Of a stretch of 6,567 nt of DNA, positions 4,618 through 6,567 are shown piece by piece. Location of the stretch: the NCBI GenBank assembly GCA_946478645.1, contig CAMLCW010000287.1:1-6567 (forward strand), read 5' to 3'. A program made the position numbers and the translations under genes. Source of the stretch: an uncultured Variovorax sp. GTDB taxonomy: Bacteria > Pseudomonadota > Gammaproteobacteria > Burkholderiales > Burkholderiaceae. Position 1 is the stretch's first letter. Each line of letters starts with the position of its first letter. Under the pieces are notes generated by a model. It had not been told where the DNA came from and ran no database searches. It worked only from the letters and a program-made list of their open reading frames with translations.

Positions 4618-6567
4618 ATGACCGACAAGAAAACGCTGCTGCTCGTCGATGGATCGAGCTACCTGTACCGCGCCTTCCACGCCATGCCCGACCTGCGGGC
4701 CGTGCCGGGCGATCCCAAGAGCCCGGCCACCGGCGCGATCCGGGGCATGATCAACATGATGACGGCGCTGCGCCGCGAGGTCCGCGCCGACTACGCGGCC
4801 TGCGTATTCGACGCGCCCGGCAAGACCTTCCGCGACGACCTGTACCCCGAGTACAAGGCCAACCGCTCACCGATGCCCGACGACCTGCGCAGCCAGATCG
4901 AGCCGATCCACGAGGTGGTCAAGCTGATGGGCTGGCCCGTGCTCTGCGTGCCCGACATCGAGGCCGACGACGTGATCGGCACGCTCGCGAGGACGGCCGC
5001 GGCGCAGGGCGTGGAGGTCATCGTGTCGAGCGGCGACAAGGACCTGAGCCAGCTCGTCGACGAACACATCACGATCATCGACACGATGAACGGCAAGAAG
5101 CGCGACGTGGCGGGCGTGACGGCCGAGTTCGGGGTGCCGCCGCAGCTGATGATCGACTACCAGACGCTGGTGGGCGATGCGGTCGACAACGTGCCGGGCG
5201 TGGACAAGGTCGGGCCCAAAACGGCGGCCAAGTGGCTTGCCGAATACGGCTCGCTCGACGGGCTGATCGCACGCGCCGCCGAGGTCAAGGGCCAGGCCGG
5301 CGAGAACCTGCGCAAGGCGATCGACCGGCTGCCGCTGTCGCGACAGCTCGTCACCATCCGCACCGACTGCGACCTGGCCGCGCACGTGGCGGGCCTGCCG
5401 TCGCTCGAGGGGCTGCCGGTGGGCGCACCGAAGACGGCCGAGCTCAAGCCGTTCTACGAGCGCTTCGGCTTCAAGAGCCTGGTCAAGTCGATCGAGGCGA
5501 TGGAAGTGCCGCCCGAACTGATCGAAGAGAACATCAAGAAGCAGGCGGCGCGCGGCGGTGCGGCCAGCAGCGACCAGGCCGGCCTGTTCGACGAATCGGC
5601 CAACCTCGGCGCGCTCGCGGCCGCCGAGCCGGCGAGCAACCTGAAATACGAGACCGTCACGAGCTGGGAGGACTTCGATGCGTGGCTCGCCAGGCTCGAG
5701 GCCGCCGAGCTCGCGGCGCTCGACACCGAGACCACCTCGCTCGACGAGATGGTCGCCCAGATCGTCGGCCTGAGCTTCAGCGTCGAGCCCGGCGAGGCGG
5801 CCTACGTGCCGCTCGCGCACGACTACCCCGATGCGCCCGCGCAGCTGCCGCTCGACGAGGTGCTCGCCAGGCTCAAGCCCTGGCTCGAGAACGCCGAGAA
5901 GAAAAAGCTCGGCCAGCACATCAAGTACGACCGCCACGTGTTCGCCAACCACGGCATCGAGGTGCAGGGCTACGCGCACGACACGATGCTGCAGAGCTAC
6001 GTGCTCGAGGCACACCGGCCGCATGGGCTCTCGAGCCTGGCCGAGCGCCACCTCGGGCGCAGCGGCATCTCCTACGAAGACCTGTGCGGCAAGGGCGCGC
6101 ACCAGATCCCGTTCAGCCAGGTCGACATCGCCAAGGCCGCCGAGTATTCGTGCGAGGACAGCGACCAGACGCTCGACGTGCATCGCGCGCTGTGGCCGCA
6201 GATCGAGCGCGACGAGAAGCTGCGCTTCATCTACAAGCTCGAAATGGATTCGAGCGAGGCGCTCTACCGGGTCGAGCGCAACGGCGTGATGATCGATGCG
6301 CCCACGCTCGCGGCGCAGAGCCACGAGCTCGGCACGCGCATCATGGCGCTCGAGCAGGAGGCCTACGAGCTCGCGGGCCAGCCCTTCAACCTCGGTTCGC
6401 CCAAGCAGATCGGCGAGGTGTTCTTCACCAAGCTCGGCCTGCCGGTGATCAAGAAGACGCCGAGCGGCGCGCCGAGCACCGACGAGGAAGTGCTCGAGAA
6501 GCTGGCCGAGGACTTTCCGCTGCCGGCCAAGATCCTCGAGCACCGCGGCCTCTCGAAGCTCAAGGGC
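4618..6567 (+). CDS. polA: DNA polymerase I, 3'-truncated by the window edge
   Basis: Repair and Okazaki-fragment-processing polymerase. The frame is open from the ATG at 4618 to the last base: 650 residues, about 70% of a usual 900-940 residue enzyme. The 5' nuclease domain (about 1-290) has LLLVDGSSYLYRAFHA (7-22, Asp11), VFDAPGKTFR (63-72, Asp65), the acidic cluster DIEADD (113-118), SSGDKD (137-142) and the helix-hairpin-helix region GDAVDNVPGVDKVGPKTA (186-203, Asp187 and Asp190). A low-complexity linker (about 312-341) follows. The 3'-5' exonuclease domain carries Exo I DTET (369-372), Exo II GQHIKYD (432-438) and Exo III YSCED (510-514), so proofreading is probably functional; His434 stands where E. 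coli has Asn420. The polymerase domain starts near NGVMIDA (555-561) and is cut off in the thumb at HRGLSKLKG; polymerase motifs A, B and C lie outside. The N-terminus MTDKKTLLLVDG is as expected for the family. Confidence 0.97.
   Translation, partial: MTDKKTLLLVDGSSYLYRAFHAMPDLRAVPGDPKSPATGAIRGMINMMTALRREVRADYAACVFDAPGKTFRDDLYPEYKANRSPMPDDLRSQIEPIHEVVKLMGWPVLCVPDIEADDVIGTLARTAAAQGVEVIVSSGDKDLSQLVDEHITIIDTMNGKKRDVAGVTAEFGVPPQLMIDYQTLVGDAVDNVPGVDKVGPKTAAKWLAEYGSLDGLIARAAEVKGQAGENLRKAIDRLPLSRQLVTIRTDCDLAAHVAGLPSLEGLPVGAPKTAELKPFYERFGFKSLVKSIEAMEVPPELIEENIKKQAARGGAASSDQAGLFDESANLGALAAAEPASNLKYETVTSWEDFDAWLARLEAAELAALDTETTSLDEMVAQIVGLSFSVEPGEAAYVPLAHDYPDAPAQLPLDEVLARLKPWLENAEKKKLGQHIKYDRHVFANHGIEVQGYAHDTMLQSYVLEAHRPHGLSSLAERHLGRSGISYEDLCGKGAHQIPFSQVDIAKAAEYSCEDSDQTLDVHRALWPQIERDEKLRFIYKLEMDSSEALYRVERNGVMIDAPTLAAQSHELGTRIMALEQEAYELAGQPFNLGSPKQIGEVFFTKLGLPVIKKTPSGAPSTDEEVLEKLAEDFPLPAKILEHRGLSKLKG

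Noticed and set aside
4867..6543. A 558-codon open frame on the minus strand opposite polA
   Set aside because: The plus strand encodes an unmistakable polA. The antisense frame is open because of GC-rich codon structure, and its product is a biased Arg/Leu/Val/Asp/His-rich sequence with no recognisable domain.

Overview
The window is a GC-rich stretch of bacterial chromosome carrying core housekeeping genes. The protein families and gene order (uvrD, a BPSS1780-family membrane protein, thrB, a DUF2782 protein, polA) point to a betaproteobacterium. Comamonadaceae, perhaps Variovorax or a relative, is my best guess; this rests on protein recognition and was not searched. I see no mobile element, tRNA, rRNA, CRISPR array, prophage or defence island.

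Layout. Bases 2-1729 (+) hold the C-terminal 575 residues of the UvrD/PcrA DNA helicase; its N-terminus lies left of the window. A 154-bp gap (1730-1883) holds a small hairpin, a 7-bp inverted repeat and a strong ribosome-binding site. It leads into a 115-residue secreted or membrane-anchored protein of unknown function (1884-2231, +). That gene converges, across an 18-bp gap, on a three-gene minus-strand cluster read in the order DUF2782 protein (4522-4166), homoserine kinase ThrB (4122-3076) and BPSS1780-family integral membrane protein (3065-2250). A 95-bp divergent intergenic region (4523-4617) separates the cluster from polA (4618 onward, +), which runs off the right edge after 650 residues, in the thumb region of the polymerase domain.

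How the genes relate. UvrD and DNA polymerase I act together in nucleotide excision repair: the helicase removes the incised oligonucleotide and the polymerase fills the gap. Here they flank an unrelated cluster and are not in one operon. ThrB commits homoserine to threonine. The DUF2782 and BPSS1780 proteins have no established function; their tight packing around thrB suggests co-transcription.

The most interesting signal is at translation initiation. Both divergent genes (DUF2782 and polA) have an AT-rich -10-like hexamer exactly 6 nt before the ATG and no Shine-Dalgarno sequence. This suggests a pair of divergent promoters making leaderless mRNAs. I found no convincing undescribed system; the other findings are modest.
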